Counted from the stretch's first letter, positions 1 to 7,785 are shown. The stretch is DNA of 16,392 nt from Bacteroidales bacterium (GCA_016290715.1 JAEEUY010000185.1:1-16392); one strand, 5' to 3'. The notes: generated from the sequence alone by a model not told the origin. Numbers and translations: made by a program.

Positions 1-1941
1 AGAATTTTTCGAATGCCTATATCCCGCGTATTCGCATGCCACACTATAGTCCAGTCCATCTTTCAAGTGAGGTAAAATCTTTCTTATGGCTTTTGTACTC
101 AAACTGCCATAATCACCAGCATCGCGAAACACAACATTTGCAAGTGTTGTGGCAGACTCTTTGTCAAAACCATATTCTGTTTCTATCTTTTCAATCAATT
201 TCTCATTGCCAAGATTGGAATTGTCCCCCTCAAAAGAGTAGAGGAGATGCCAGAATTTATACATCGGTTGCCGTTCCAACGCCTGTCCTTCCAACGATGA
301 GTTGAACCGAAGAATTTCCGTATCAAATCCAAGTCCATTAAATATTTCTGATACTGTTTCAAGGGCTTTTTCTGATGGCATCTTAGAAAAATCAAATTCC
401 CCATTCCCACTCATTTCAATGATAGACTGATAGGCTCCAAACAAATCCGCTTGCGTGTGATTCCCGTCTAATTGTTTGAAATTTAAATCCAAGTCCTTGC
501 TGTTGTCAAAGAGCAGTTTTAAAGCGTCATTCTTGGACAACTTCTCTTTATAGTTCAGTTCTGCAAACAGTTTTTCCTTTTCTTCTTGGTGTAGGAAACG
601 CTTGCCCTGTTTGAACGATTCTGTATTCCCGGAAAGATCTGTCTGGCGGTTTGGGACGACTTTTCCTATAACTTGAACATTGTTCAACATTTGCCAAATC
701 TTGAACTCCTGAAATAATGGCGATGACTTCGGGCATACACGGCTTCCTATCGTTTTCAATTTCTTTTTTCCGTCTATCTCTACCTCTATCTGCCGACTTT
801 CAAACTCGCAGAACGAAATCAATCCTTTCTGCGATTTAAGCGGTCGCTGATAAAAGATCACCCCATCGCGAATCTCTTTTTTTAGTTCAGGTGTCAGTTC
901 TTTGTGAAATTCGGACTGTTTCTCCCAAATGGTTTCAAACTCATTTAAATAATCTTGACGATAGAATACTTGATTCTTTAGACTATAATTAGGATTCCTA
1001 TCCAATTGAGCCATTTGGTATTGACCAACAGTCTGATGATTGAAATACAATTCTTTGCTGCGGTCGCTGATGTTGCCCAAATAGCCACTGGCATTGCTAA
1101 TCTGACCATTAATTTCCGACAGAACAATGGACAACTCTTCCAATCCGAATTGTTGTGAAAGAGCATCATTGCGCCATTGATAATTTTCTACTTTTAAATC
1201 ATTGCCTTTTGTTACCCTTTTAATCCCGACAAGATCGAGTGCTTTGGCACAAATTGCCCAAGTTTGGGTCTTATTTTTTCCTTTCAGTTCCTCTTTTAAG
1301 GAATCTGAAAGTTGGTTTTGATAATGTTGTCGTTGGAAATTCCAAATATTATCAAATTCTGCCTGTAAATCTGAACGATAGAAGTCGGGCAGATATTTCT
1401 TACCATCTTTCAATAATTGCAAACAAAGTTGACCTGGTGTAAGTTTTTCATTGTAAAGACGTTTCGCAATTTCCATTCCATCAATCAATTGACCTTCTTC
1501 TGTGGATTTCGCTTTTCGACTGCTTTTATAACCGCGTTTTTTATTGATTTGCAACAAGACACGTGCCAATTCTGTAAGTGTAATTTCTTCTGTGGCGGCT
1601 TTAGCACGCAAGCGATAGGTCTCAAAAGTAGTCCTGTTCCCATCTTCTGACAAAATTGTATCATCATCAATAAAACCATTACCCTTCAAAATCTCAATGA
1701 GATTATTCCTACGCAATTTGTAACGCTGGAGGTTTCGACGCATACTGCGTTTTAGCGTTCTGTCAGCATTGGTGGTTATACTTTTGCCTTTTTCGAAATT
1801 AGTGAGTTCATCAACTGTAAGCGGATTCACTCTTACACCTAATTTTATTATTGATGATTTTTCGTTTGCGTTTTCAGCTTCATTCACCACTGCCCAGCCG
1901 ATGCTGTTGGTGCCCAAGTCAAGGCCAAGAATTTTCTTCAT
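1..1941 (-). CDS. cas9: Cas9 endonuclease, type II-C-like, N-terminal part (3' end outside window)
   Basis: RNA-guided DNA endonuclease of a type II CRISPR system, which cuts invading DNA with a crRNA:tracrRNA guide. Reading the minus strand from the ATG at 1941 gives 647 codons without a stop up to the window edge, so the gene is cut by the window, not broken. Residues 1-20 (KKILGLDLGTNSIGWAVV) are the RuvC-I motif, with D8 as the metal-binding catalytic aspartate. Residues about 61-85 (RTLKRSMRRNLQRYKLRRNN) form the arginine-rich bridge helix. The rest is the recognition lobe, ending near the stretch YGSLSTKAIRKILPHL typical of large Bacteroidota Cas9s just before RuvC-II. RuvC-II, HNH, RuvC-III and the PAM-interacting domain lie outside. 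A tracrRNA gene starts divergently 80 bp upstream. Type II-C is inferred from the family resemblance and the tracrRNA; cas1/cas2 are not visible. Confidence 0.95.
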   Translation of the reverse strand, partial: MKKILGLDLGTNSIGWAVVNEAENANEKSSIIKLGVRVNPLTVDELTNFEKGKSITTNADRTLKRSMRRNLQRYKLRRNNLIEILKGNGFIDDDTILSEDGNRTTFETYRLRAKAATEEITLTELARVLLQINKKRGYKSSRKAKSTEEGQLIDGMEIAKRLYNEKLTPGQLCLQLLKDGKKYLPDFYRSDLQAEFDNIWNFQRQHYQNQLSDSLKEELKGKNKTQTWAICAKALDLVGIKRVTKGNDLKVENYQWRNDALSQQFGLEELSIVLSEINGQISNASGYLGNISDRSKELYFNHQTVGQYQMAQLDRNPNYSLKNQVFYRQDYLNEFETIWEKQSEFHKELTPELKKEIRDGVIFYQRPLKSQKGLISFCEFESRQIEVEIDGKKKLKTIGSRVCPKSSPLFQEFKIWQMLNNVQVIGKVVPNRQTDLSGNTESFKQGKRFLHQEEKEKLFAELNYKEKLSKNDALKLLFDNSKDLDLNFKQLDGNHTQADLFGAYQSIIEMSGNGEFDFSKMPSEKALETVSEIFNGLGFDTEILRFNSSLEGQALERQPMYKFWHLLYSFEGDNSNLGNEKLIEKIETEYGFDKESATTLANVVFRDAGDYGSLSTKAIRKILPHLKDGLDYSVACEYAGYRHSKNS

Positions 1942-1965
1942 TATTGAATAAATTAAAATGAAATG

Positions 1966-1997
1966 CAAAAATAACAATTCCACTACAATATTTCAAT
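1966..1997 (-). promoter_or_regulatory. Putative cas9 promoter (Bacteroidota type)
   Basis: On the minus strand TATTTTTG (1973 to 1966) matches the Bacteroidota -7 consensus TAnnTTTG. An ATTG (1997 to 1994) lies 20 bp further upstream, at the spacing expected of the -33 element. Transcription would start near 1960, giving a leader of about 20 nt before the cas9 ATG. The element lies back to back with the tracrRNA promoter, so the two may be controlled together. The region is very AT-rich, so chance matches are possible. Confidence 0.55.
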
Positions 1998-2007
1998 GAT
2001 TTTTTTA

Positions 2008-2015
2008 TATCTTTG
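2008..2015 (+). promoter_or_regulatory. Putative tracrRNA promoter -7 element
   Basis: TATCTTTG matches the Bacteroidota -7 consensus TAnnTTTG. It predicts a start near 2020-2022, exactly where the anti-repeat of the tracrRNA begins. I see no convincing TTTG -33 box at the usual 19-21 bp upstream. Confidence 0.6.
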
Positions 2016-2020
2016 CGCCA

Positions 2021-2101
2021 AACTTTTGAAGCAATTCACAATAAGGATTATTCCGTTGTGAAAACATCTAAAGCGGGGCTACTGGCCTCGCTTTCTTTCT
2101 T
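2021..2101 (+). ncRNA. tracrRNA of the type II CRISPR-Cas9 system
   Basis: Trans-activating CRISPR RNA, which pairs with the crRNA repeat and is bound by Cas9. It lies divergently upstream of cas9 and is about 80 nt long. The anti-repeat is at 2021-2041 (TTTTGAAGCAATTCACAA), closely resembling the end of flavobacterial type II-C repeats (...TTTTGAAAGCAATTCACAAC, from memory). A nexus-like segment with GGA-TTAT-TCC (2045-2054) and GTTGTGAAAAC (2055-2065) follows. The 3' end is a GC-rich hairpin and a T-rich tract. A promoter -7 element sits at the right distance upstream. The predicted crRNA repeat therefore starts GTTGTGAATTGCTTC. Boundaries are inferred from the promoter and terminator, not measured. 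Confidence 0.85.
2073..2101 (+). terminator. Rho-independent terminator / 3' hairpin of tracrRNA
   Basis: GCGGGGC (2073-2079) pairs with GCCTCGC (2085-2091) in a 7-bp stem containing one G-U pair, with loop TACTG. The T-rich tract TTTCTTTCTT (2092-2101) follows. This sets the + orientation of the RNA and also provides the 3' structural stem that Cas9 tracrRNAs usually carry. Confidence 0.8.
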
Positions 2102-2203
2102 GCTAATAACCAATATGTTATTTTTATAATCAGTTACTACTTTAATCCTGAAATAAATATTTTTTTTATTTATTTTTTTGACTTTTTTCAAATTGTTTTT
2201 TTT

Positions 2204-2211
2204 TACTTTTG
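2204..2211 (+). promoter_or_regulatory. Putative promoter -7 element of the C25 protease gene
   Basis: TACTTTTG matches TAnnTTTG, 19 bp before the ATG at 2231. A TTTG at 2177-2180 is the only -33 candidate; its 23-bp spacing is slightly long. The remaining bases between the tracrRNA end and this element (2102-2203) are AT-rich with nothing else recognisable. The leader would be very short. Confidence 0.45.
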
Positions 2212-2230
2212 CCCGCTTAAAAAACAAAAT

Positions 2231-5200
2231 ATGAAAAAATTATTCGCCTTTATTATCGCCACCCTTTTGACTTTTTTCTCTTACAGTCAAAAAGATTATA
2301 CGATTTCTTATCATCAGCCCCAAGCAGGCATTTATGACGTAACCTTTGAAATCAATCATTGGGAAATGGATGAGGTGACGTATGCGCAAACCACCTATCA
2401 AAAACTCCATTTTTCCTCCTCTGCTTATACACAAGAAAAAGGCTGGGCAGAATTACCTAGTATCAGCGCAAGTCTGCAACTTCCCGCCGACAAAAATGTA
2501 ACCTTAAACATTAAAGACATCCAATATCAATACGATACTCTTAATCTTCCTCTACTCCCTTCTCGTGGGGTCATCTACCGTAATCAAGACCCTAAATCTA
2601 TTCCCTATGCCATAGCTCCTGCCTCTTTGGTGAACTCCTACTACCCGGCAGAAGCTGTAACAATGGAGGAACCGTTCATTGTTCGTGATGTGCGCGGAAC
2701 CAGTGTCCACTTATACCCTTTCCAGTATAATGCAGTTACCCATGTATTGCGGATTGCCACCAAAGTAACCGTGGAATTAGTGGAAAACACCACCCCCGCA
2801 ACCAATCCATTAATCAATGACAATCCTCATCCTGTAAAAGACGCTATCGGAATGTACCAGAGTCTGTTCCTTAATTACCAACCCACTCGTGATGCACTTG
2901 CTACAGGAGAAATAGGGGACATTTTGGTAATTACCACGGCAGATTATGAATCGGGAATTGAGCCTTACATCCAATGGAAAAAAGAGATGGGCTACAATGT
3001 TAGCAAAGAAGTGGTTTCGAGAGGCACCAACGTCGTTTCACTCATCAAAAACCAATATTTGGCCAACAATAACCTGCTTTACGTCCAATTAGTGGGCGAC
3101 TGGGCCGATATTAAATCCGACGCGTCCGTTGACTCTTCCCCTACCGACCCGAAAATGGGGTGTGTTGCCGGCAACGATAACTTTCCCGACATCGCTATCG
3201 GTCGGTTTTCCTGCAGCTCTCTTAGCCAACTGACAGTTCAAGTGGACAAGACCATCAACTACGAAAAAAATCCCGATATGTCGGCCGATTGGCGTGAATC
3301 GTTTATCGGTATCGGTTCTGATGAGGGGCAAGGAACTGGTGATGACAGTGAAGTGGATTACCTGCATATTCAACGTATCTACACAGAGCGTCTGGCTAAT
3401 TTCACCTATAATACTCATTTACAGAATTATGCCCCAAATGAATCCGTTACAACATTAAAAAATCACATCAATCAAGGGGCATCGGCTATCGCTTATTGTG
3501 GTCATGGAGATGTAACCTATTGGGTAACAACCAATTTCAGCACTTCCCATATCTCACAACTAACCAATGCCGCCAAATTGCCTTTCATTGTTTCTGTGGC
3601 TTGTTTGAATGGGGCTTTCCATAATTCTTCCGATTGTTTTGCAGAAGCATGGCTAAAAAAAGAGAATGGCGGCGCTGTGGTTACCCTCATGTCCTCCATC
3701 AGTCAGGCATGGACACCACCTCAAAGAGGGCAGGACTATTTCTTTGACATCCTTTGTGGAGGTTTTAATTATGATCTCTATTCCGGACAATCTGGAATCA
3801 ATACGACAGAACAACGTACCCGCTGGGGCTCCATTGTCATCAATAGTTTTAACCTAATGCTTACCGAAAGTAATACCACGGATGATAGGGAAACCATGCA
3901 AACATGGGGGACTTTTGGAGATGCCTCTTTGCAGCTTCGCACCCAACAACCCGTTACAATCACTTCTTCCAATATGGCTATCACTTCCGGAATTCCATTT
4001 GAAACCGTCATCACTGCCAATAATTCCCCTGTGAAAGATGCTTTAGTATGTATTTCCCAGAATGATACCTACTACAGTGCCTTGACAGATTCCCACGGTC
4101 GCGTGAACATCCCTCATAATTTTATGAATGGAGAGATCTTGTTGGTGGTTACAGCATTTAATAAAACAACTATTTATGAAACTATCCACTGCACTCCAAG
4201 CAATGTTCCCTATTTGGTTTTAGATAGCTATACGCCCGATAGAATCGCATCCGGAGAAAACAGTTATTTATCATTAACAGTCAAAAACTTAGGTGGGGCA
4301 AACACATCAGGGAATGTACACGTTTCTCTCTCTTGCAACGATACGCAACTGACCTTTATCGACAATAGCGAAGATGGCTCTGCTTTGGCAGGAAACGGAG
4401 GAACCGCCTCCTTCCCCTACGCGTTCCAAGTGGCGATTCCACAAGATGTTCCGACAGGCTACCATTTTACTGTTGATGTAATGATGAGCAGTGGAGGAGA
4501 TACATGGTATGGCACCCTCCAACTGACAGCGCTGGGTGGCGATTGTGTAACCCCGGTAGGCATTCACGTTTTGAACAATAATCATTCGGCAACAATCAGT
4601 TGGGACGACAACTCTACTGTTGAAACGATTACCATTAGCGACGATGCCGAAGCACACACGGCCTTTACCATCAATTCTCCCGGAAGTGTGGGTTGGTCGT
4701 ACATTGATGGCGACGATGCCAATACCGGTGAGTTCAGAAACATTTCATACACCAACGAAGGCGCCAAAATGGCATACATCATTATGAATCCAGAGGAAGC
4801 TACTGGAATGGAATCGGTATCTGCCCATTCAGGCACTCAATTTTGGGCTTGCCCCTACGCCACAGGTGGTTGGTTCTCTTCTGTATCCAACAACGATTAC
4901 ATTGTGAGTCCACAATTGCATTTTACCCAACCTTTCACATTAAGTTTCTATGCACGTTCGTTTTCATCTTCATACGCTGATGAAAAATTTTATGTTGAGT
5001 ATTCCACTTCAGGAAACAATGCAGGTGATTTCTCCCCTGTAAACAGTGAAGTTACTACCACCACCACTTGGAGAGAATATAGTTATACGATTCCTGCCGA
5101 AGCCAAATATGTTGCCATTCACTGCGTATCCAATAATCAATACATGCTTTGTATTGACGATATTTTTCTGTCTGGCACCGTGATTAACGGATATACCTAC

Positions 5201-5614
5201 AATGTATATCGGAATGATGAATTAATTGCAGAAAATGTCATCGGTGGAAGCTTCACGGATGATACTGACCAAGATGGCAATTATTGCTATACGGTAACGG
5301 CTAATTGCCCCAACCGCTACGAATCTATTCCTACAAACTATGCTTGTACTGATGTAAGTGTTGAAGATAACAACAGTACAATGAATAGTTTGAACGTTTA
5401 TCCGAATCCTGCTTCTCATGCTATCACCATCGAAGGGAATTATTTGCAACATGTTGACATTTATAATATGACTGGTCAGTTGATACACGCTTGTGCCGTT
5501 AACGATGCTACGCTACAAATCAATGTGGATGGCTTTGCCGAAGGCATTTACTTCATCAAAGCTATTGACCAAAAGCAACAAGTTCATATTCGCAAAGTTA
5601 TTATTCAACATTAA
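2231..5614 (+). CDS. Gingipain-like secreted cysteine protease (peptidase C25) with T9SS sorting domain
   Basis: Predicted extracellular or cell-surface protease, 1127 residues. Residues 1-20 are a Sec signal peptide (basic KK, hydrophobic core, no lipobox). A propeptide-like region follows to about 220. The C25 caspase-like domain spans about 228-570: catalytic histidine H425 in YCGHGDVTYW and catalytic cysteine C458 in SVACLNGAF. They are 33 residues apart, the spacing I recall for RgpB (H211/C244). Next come an Ig-like domain (about 575-650), a CARDB-like beta domain (about 655-775), a cleaved-adhesin/MAM-like domain (about 800-980) and an FN3-like segment (about 985-1035). The C-terminal 80 residues (NVYPNP... 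to KVIIQH) are a type A T9SS sorting domain, so the protein should be exported by the Por machinery and anchored or released. Arg or Lys specificity cannot be told. folD follows 9 bp downstream with no terminator between. Confidence 0.92.
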   Translation: MKKLFAFIIATLLTFFSYSQKDYTISYHQPQAGIYDVTFEINHWEMDEVTYAQTTYQKLHFSSSAYTQEKGWAELPSISASLQLPADKNVTLNIKDIQYQYDTLNLPLLPSRGVIYRNQDPKSIPYAIAPASLVNSYYPAEAVTMEEPFIVRDVRGTSVHLYPFQYNAVTHVLRIATKVTVELVENTTPATNPLINDNPHPVKDAIGMYQSLFLNYQPTRDALATGEIGDILVITTADYESGIEPYIQWKKEMGYNVSKEVVSRGTNVVSLIKNQYLANNNLLYVQLVGDWADIKSDASVDSSPTDPKMGCVAGNDNFPDIAIGRFSCSSLSQLTVQVDKTINYEKNPDMSADWRESFIGIGSDEGQGTGDDSEVDYLHIQRIYTERLANFTYNTHLQNYAPNESVTTLKNHINQGASAIAYCGHGDVTYWVTTNFSTSHISQLTNAAKLPFIVSVACLNGAFHNSSDCFAEAWLKKENGGAVVTLMSSISQAWTPPQRGQDYFFDILCGGFNYDLYSGQSGINTTEQRTRWGSIVINSFNLMLTESNTTDDRETMQTWGTFGDASLQLRTQQPVTITSSNMAITSGIPFETVITANNSPVKDALVCISQNDTYYSALTDSHGRVNIPHNFMNGEILLVVTAFNKTTIYETIHCTPSNVPYLVLDSYTPDRIASGENSYLSLTVKNLGGANTSGNVHVSLSCNDTQLTFIDNSEDGSALAGNGGTASFPYAFQVAIPQDVPTGYHFTVDVMMSSGGDTWYGTLQLTALGGDCVTPVGIHVLNNNHSATISWDDNSTVETITISDDAEAHTAFTINSPGSVGWSYIDGDDANTGEFRNISYTNEGAKMAYIIMNPEEATGMESVSAHSGTQFWACPYATGGWFSSVSNNDYIVSPQLHFTQPFTLSFYARSFSSSYADEKFYVEYSTSGNNAGDFSPVNSEVTTTTTWREYSYTIPAEAKYVAIHCVSNNQYMLCIDDIFLSGTVINGYTYNVYRNDELIAENVIGGSFTDDTDQDGNYCYTVTANCPNRYESIPTNYACTDVSVEDNNSTMNSLNVYPNPASHAITIEGNYLQHVDIYNMTGQLIHACAVNDATLQINVDGFAEGIYFIKAIDQKQQVHIRKVIIQH

Positions 5615-5623
5615 AAAATAGTC

Positions 5624-6505
5624 ATGAAAATTATTGATGGGAAAAAAATAGCAGCGGAAATAAAGAAAGAGATTGCGGATAAGGTTCAGGAACGCGCAGC
5701 AAAAAAATTAGCCATTCCCCATTTGGCAGCTATTATTGTGGGGGAGGATGGCGCTTCAAAAACCTATATTGAGAGTATTCGTCGCGCTTGCAAAGAAGTG
5801 GGGTTCATTTCATCCATCTACCAATATGCGGAAAATATTTCCGAAGAGGAGCTGCTTGCATCCATTGATTTTTTGAATCGTGATGAAGAGGTACACGGAT
5901 ACATCATCCAACTGCCGCTTCCCAAGCATATTTCCATGGAACACGTCATTGCACACGTGGATCCCGAGAAAGATATGGACTGTTTCCATCCTGTTAACAA
6001 TGGAAAATTGTTTTTAGGAGAAGCCAAATACTTACCGGCGACACCATATGGGACGGTTGAATTAATGAAACGTGCGGGAATAGAAGTGGCCGGAAAACAT
6101 TGTGTGGTGTTAGGCCGCAGCAACATTGTCGGAAAACCATTGGCTATGCTTTTGGCTGAAAAATCAGCTTACGGGAATGCCACCGTAACCATTTGCCATA
6201 GTCGCACGCAAAATCTAAAAGAGGTATGTGCTTCCGCCGACATCTTATTGGTTGCCATCGGGAAACCCGAAATGATTACCGCCGACTATGTCAAGAAAGG
6301 CGCTACCGTTATTGATATTGGCATTCACCGCATTCCAGACCCCGAAACTGAAAAAGGGTATCGCATTTGCGGCGATGTGAAGTACGATGAAGTGGTTTCG
6401 CAGTGTTCAGCCATCACCCCTGTTCCCGGGGGAGTCGGCCCCATGACTATGGTATGCCTGATGTTGAATACGCTACATTCGGCAGAAGAAAAAGATACAA
6501 AATAA
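5624..6505 (+). CDS. folD: FolD-type methylenetetrahydrofolate dehydrogenase / cyclohydrolase, catalytic Lys replaced
   Basis: Cytosolic one-carbon enzyme of 293 residues, a normal family length. FolD oxidises 5,10-methylene-THF to methenyl-THF and then hydrolyses it to 10-formyl-THF. Family landmarks visible: PHLAAIIVGEDGASKTY (32-48), the QLPLP motif, KDMDCFHPVN (the substrate-binding Asp is kept), the Rossmann signature VVLGRSNIVGKPLA and the C-terminal ITPVPGGVGPMT. Odd: the motif YVxxK, whose lysine (K56 human, K54 E. coli) is needed for cyclohydrolase chemistry, reads Y48-I-E-S-I52; codon 5777-5779 is ATT. The enzyme may therefore be dehydrogenase-only. It follows the protease gene by 9 bp and may be cotranscribed with it. 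It ends at a strong hairpin terminator. Confidence 0.95.
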   Translation: MKIIDGKKIAAEIKKEIADKVQERAAKKLAIPHLAAIIVGEDGASKTYIESIRRACKEVGFISSIYQYAENISEEELLASIDFLNRDEEVHGYIIQLPLPKHISMEHVIAHVDPEKDMDCFHPVNNGKLFLGEAKYLPATPYGTVELMKRAGIEVAGKHCVVLGRSNIVGKPLAMLLAEKSAYGNATVTICHSRTQNLKEVCASADILLVAIGKPEMITADYVKKGATVIDIGIHRIPDPETEKGYRICGDVKYDEVVSQCSAITPVPGGVGPMTMVCLMLNTLHSAEEKDTK

Positions 6506-6530
6506 AAAAGGCGTTTGAAACGCCTTTTTT
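6504..6530. terminator. Bidirectional hairpin terminator between folD and the GAPDH gene
   Basis: GGCGTT/AACGCC (6510-6515 with 6519-6524) forms a 6-bp stem with a 3-nt loop, flanked by A6 (6504-6509) and T6 (6525-6530). Read from either strand it is a stem followed by a T run, so it can end both converging genes. Confidence 0.85.
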
Positions 6531-6534
6531 ATTT

Positions 6535-7785
6535 TTAATCAATCTGCTCTGCAACATATTCTGTTAATTTTCCCAAACAGGTTACATAACTTCCAAACTC
6601 ATTGTCATACCATCCCATAATTTTAGCATGGGTAACAGGGATATTTATATCTTGCAAATCTTTAATATGAATTGATTCCAAAATTTCGGAAGGTATCTTG
6701 AGGAAGCCCGTTCGGGTATGGATTTCCTTTCCTTCAATGACAATCGCAGCAGGCAATCCCAATAGATCCATTGAGACATTTTGATCCATTGAGAATTTCA
6801 ACAAACCTCTTTGTTCACCCTCCGCTGCACGACGGTAAATATCACGCAGATAATCACCCGAAATATACGGCACCTCGTTTTCTTTCATTCTGGAATTAAA
6901 AGTAATATTCAATGAAATGAGAGAAACCGATGTGGTGGGGATCCGGATAGAGTCGGCCATAAAACCGAAATGAGCGATGGTCGGGATCACGCGTTCCAAT
7001 GCTTTGGCGGCTCCCGTTGAAGAGAGGATAATATTGTTCAATACCGAGCGGTTTTTACGCAAATCAGAAGTGCCTGCAGAAGGGACCGAATCCAACACGC
7101 TTTGTGTATTGGTGGCGGCGTGTACTGTTGTCAAAGATGCCGTCAATACGCTGCATGTTTCAGGATCTTCCAACAGAGGCTTGATCATGTGTGCCAAGCC
7201 GGTGGTGGTACAGCTCGCAGCAGAGATCACATGGTGGCGCTCCGGATTGAAACAAGTATTGTTTATCCCATATATCAACGTTGGAGTATCTTCAGCATTG
7301 TAATCCGCTTTTTTGATTTTGAACGGTGCACTGGCAATCACATATTCCGCGCCCGCAGTAATATGCCCCCAAATACTACCCTTGCCATCATTGTCAGGCA
7401 AGGAAGGATCCAAAAATTTACCTGTACAATCCACTACTACACGCACCCCTTCCTGTTTCCAGTTGATATTTCTCGGATTTCTTTCTGTAATAAGCACTTT
7501 GATAGGAAAACCATCAATTTCAACGATGTGATTTTCTGCATCTGTAATCACAACTTGACACTGACGGCCACTACGCCCATAAAGAAAATGACTCAATGTG
7601 CCATAAGTTGAATCGGTAGTGATTGAATGCACAAAATCAGCAAAGTTTTTGCCCACTTCACGACCTACATTTAAAACAATGCCGTCAAATTTTCGTGATA
7701 AAAGATGATGCCAAATGGTTAATTTTCCTATACGGCCAGCACCATTGATTCCCAATAGGGTCTTTTCTTTAATCATAATACTCAT
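6535..7785 (-). CDS. Divergent long glyceraldehyde-3-phosphate dehydrogenase family protein
   Basis: GAPDH-family oxidoreductase, expected to convert glyceraldehyde-3-phosphate to 1,3-bisphosphoglycerate with NAD(P)+. It has 416 residues against about 335 in ordinary GAPDH. Seen: Rossmann motif GINGAGRIGK (12-21); catalytic C192 in SAASCTTTGLAH; active-site H222 in LTTVHAATNTQ; phosphate-site NIILSSTGAAKA; RIPTTSVSLISL; and C-terminal GWYDNEFGSYV. Insertions lie mainly before the catalytic Cys, which is normally near residue 149. After beta-strand 2 the usual acidic ND that selects NAD is replaced by LNVGRE. The start at 7785 (MSIM) fits the promoter; M4 is an alternative. The gene stands alone, converging on folD, with its own promoter. 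A main glycolytic GAPDH probably exists elsewhere, so this may be a specialised paralogue. Confidence 0.85.
   Translation of the reverse strand: MSIMIKEKTLLGINGAGRIGKLTIWHHLLSRKFDGIVLNVGREVGKNFADFVHSITTDSTYGTLSHFLYGRSGRQCQVVITDAENHIVEIDGFPIKVLITERNPRNINWKQEGVRVVVDCTGKFLDPSLPDNDGKGSIWGHITAGAEYVIASAPFKIKKADYNAEDTPTLIYGINNTCFNPERHHVISAASCTTTGLAHMIKPLLEDPETCSVLTASLTTVHAATNTQSVLDSVPSAGTSDLRKNRSVLNNIILSSTGAAKALERVIPTIAHFGFMADSIRIPTTSVSLISLNITFNSRMKENEVPYISGDYLRDIYRRAAEGEQRGLLKFSMDQNVSMDLLGLPAAIVIEGKEIHTRTGFLKIPSEILESIHIKDLQDINIPVTHAKIMGWYDNEFGSYVTCLGKLTEYVAEQID

Noticed and set aside
195..1679. Several short ORFs on both strands across the left end, suggesting a decayed or frameshifted gene
   Set aside because: The minus-strand frame from ATG 1941 is open for all 647 codons and reads as Cas9 throughout; the short ORFs are other-frame shadows and the long one is only cut by the window edge.
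1942..2230. CRISPR array next to cas9
   Set aside because: Only one anti-repeat-like segment is present; no repeated unit with spacers is seen. The array must lie outside the window.
5615..5623. Terminator between the protease gene and folD
   Set aside because: The gap is 9 bp with no stem; readthrough is more likely.
7102..7611. 169-codon + strand ORF opposite the GAPDH gene
   Set aside because: Fully antisense to a well-supported catalytic domain; cysteine-rich, no recognisable motif.
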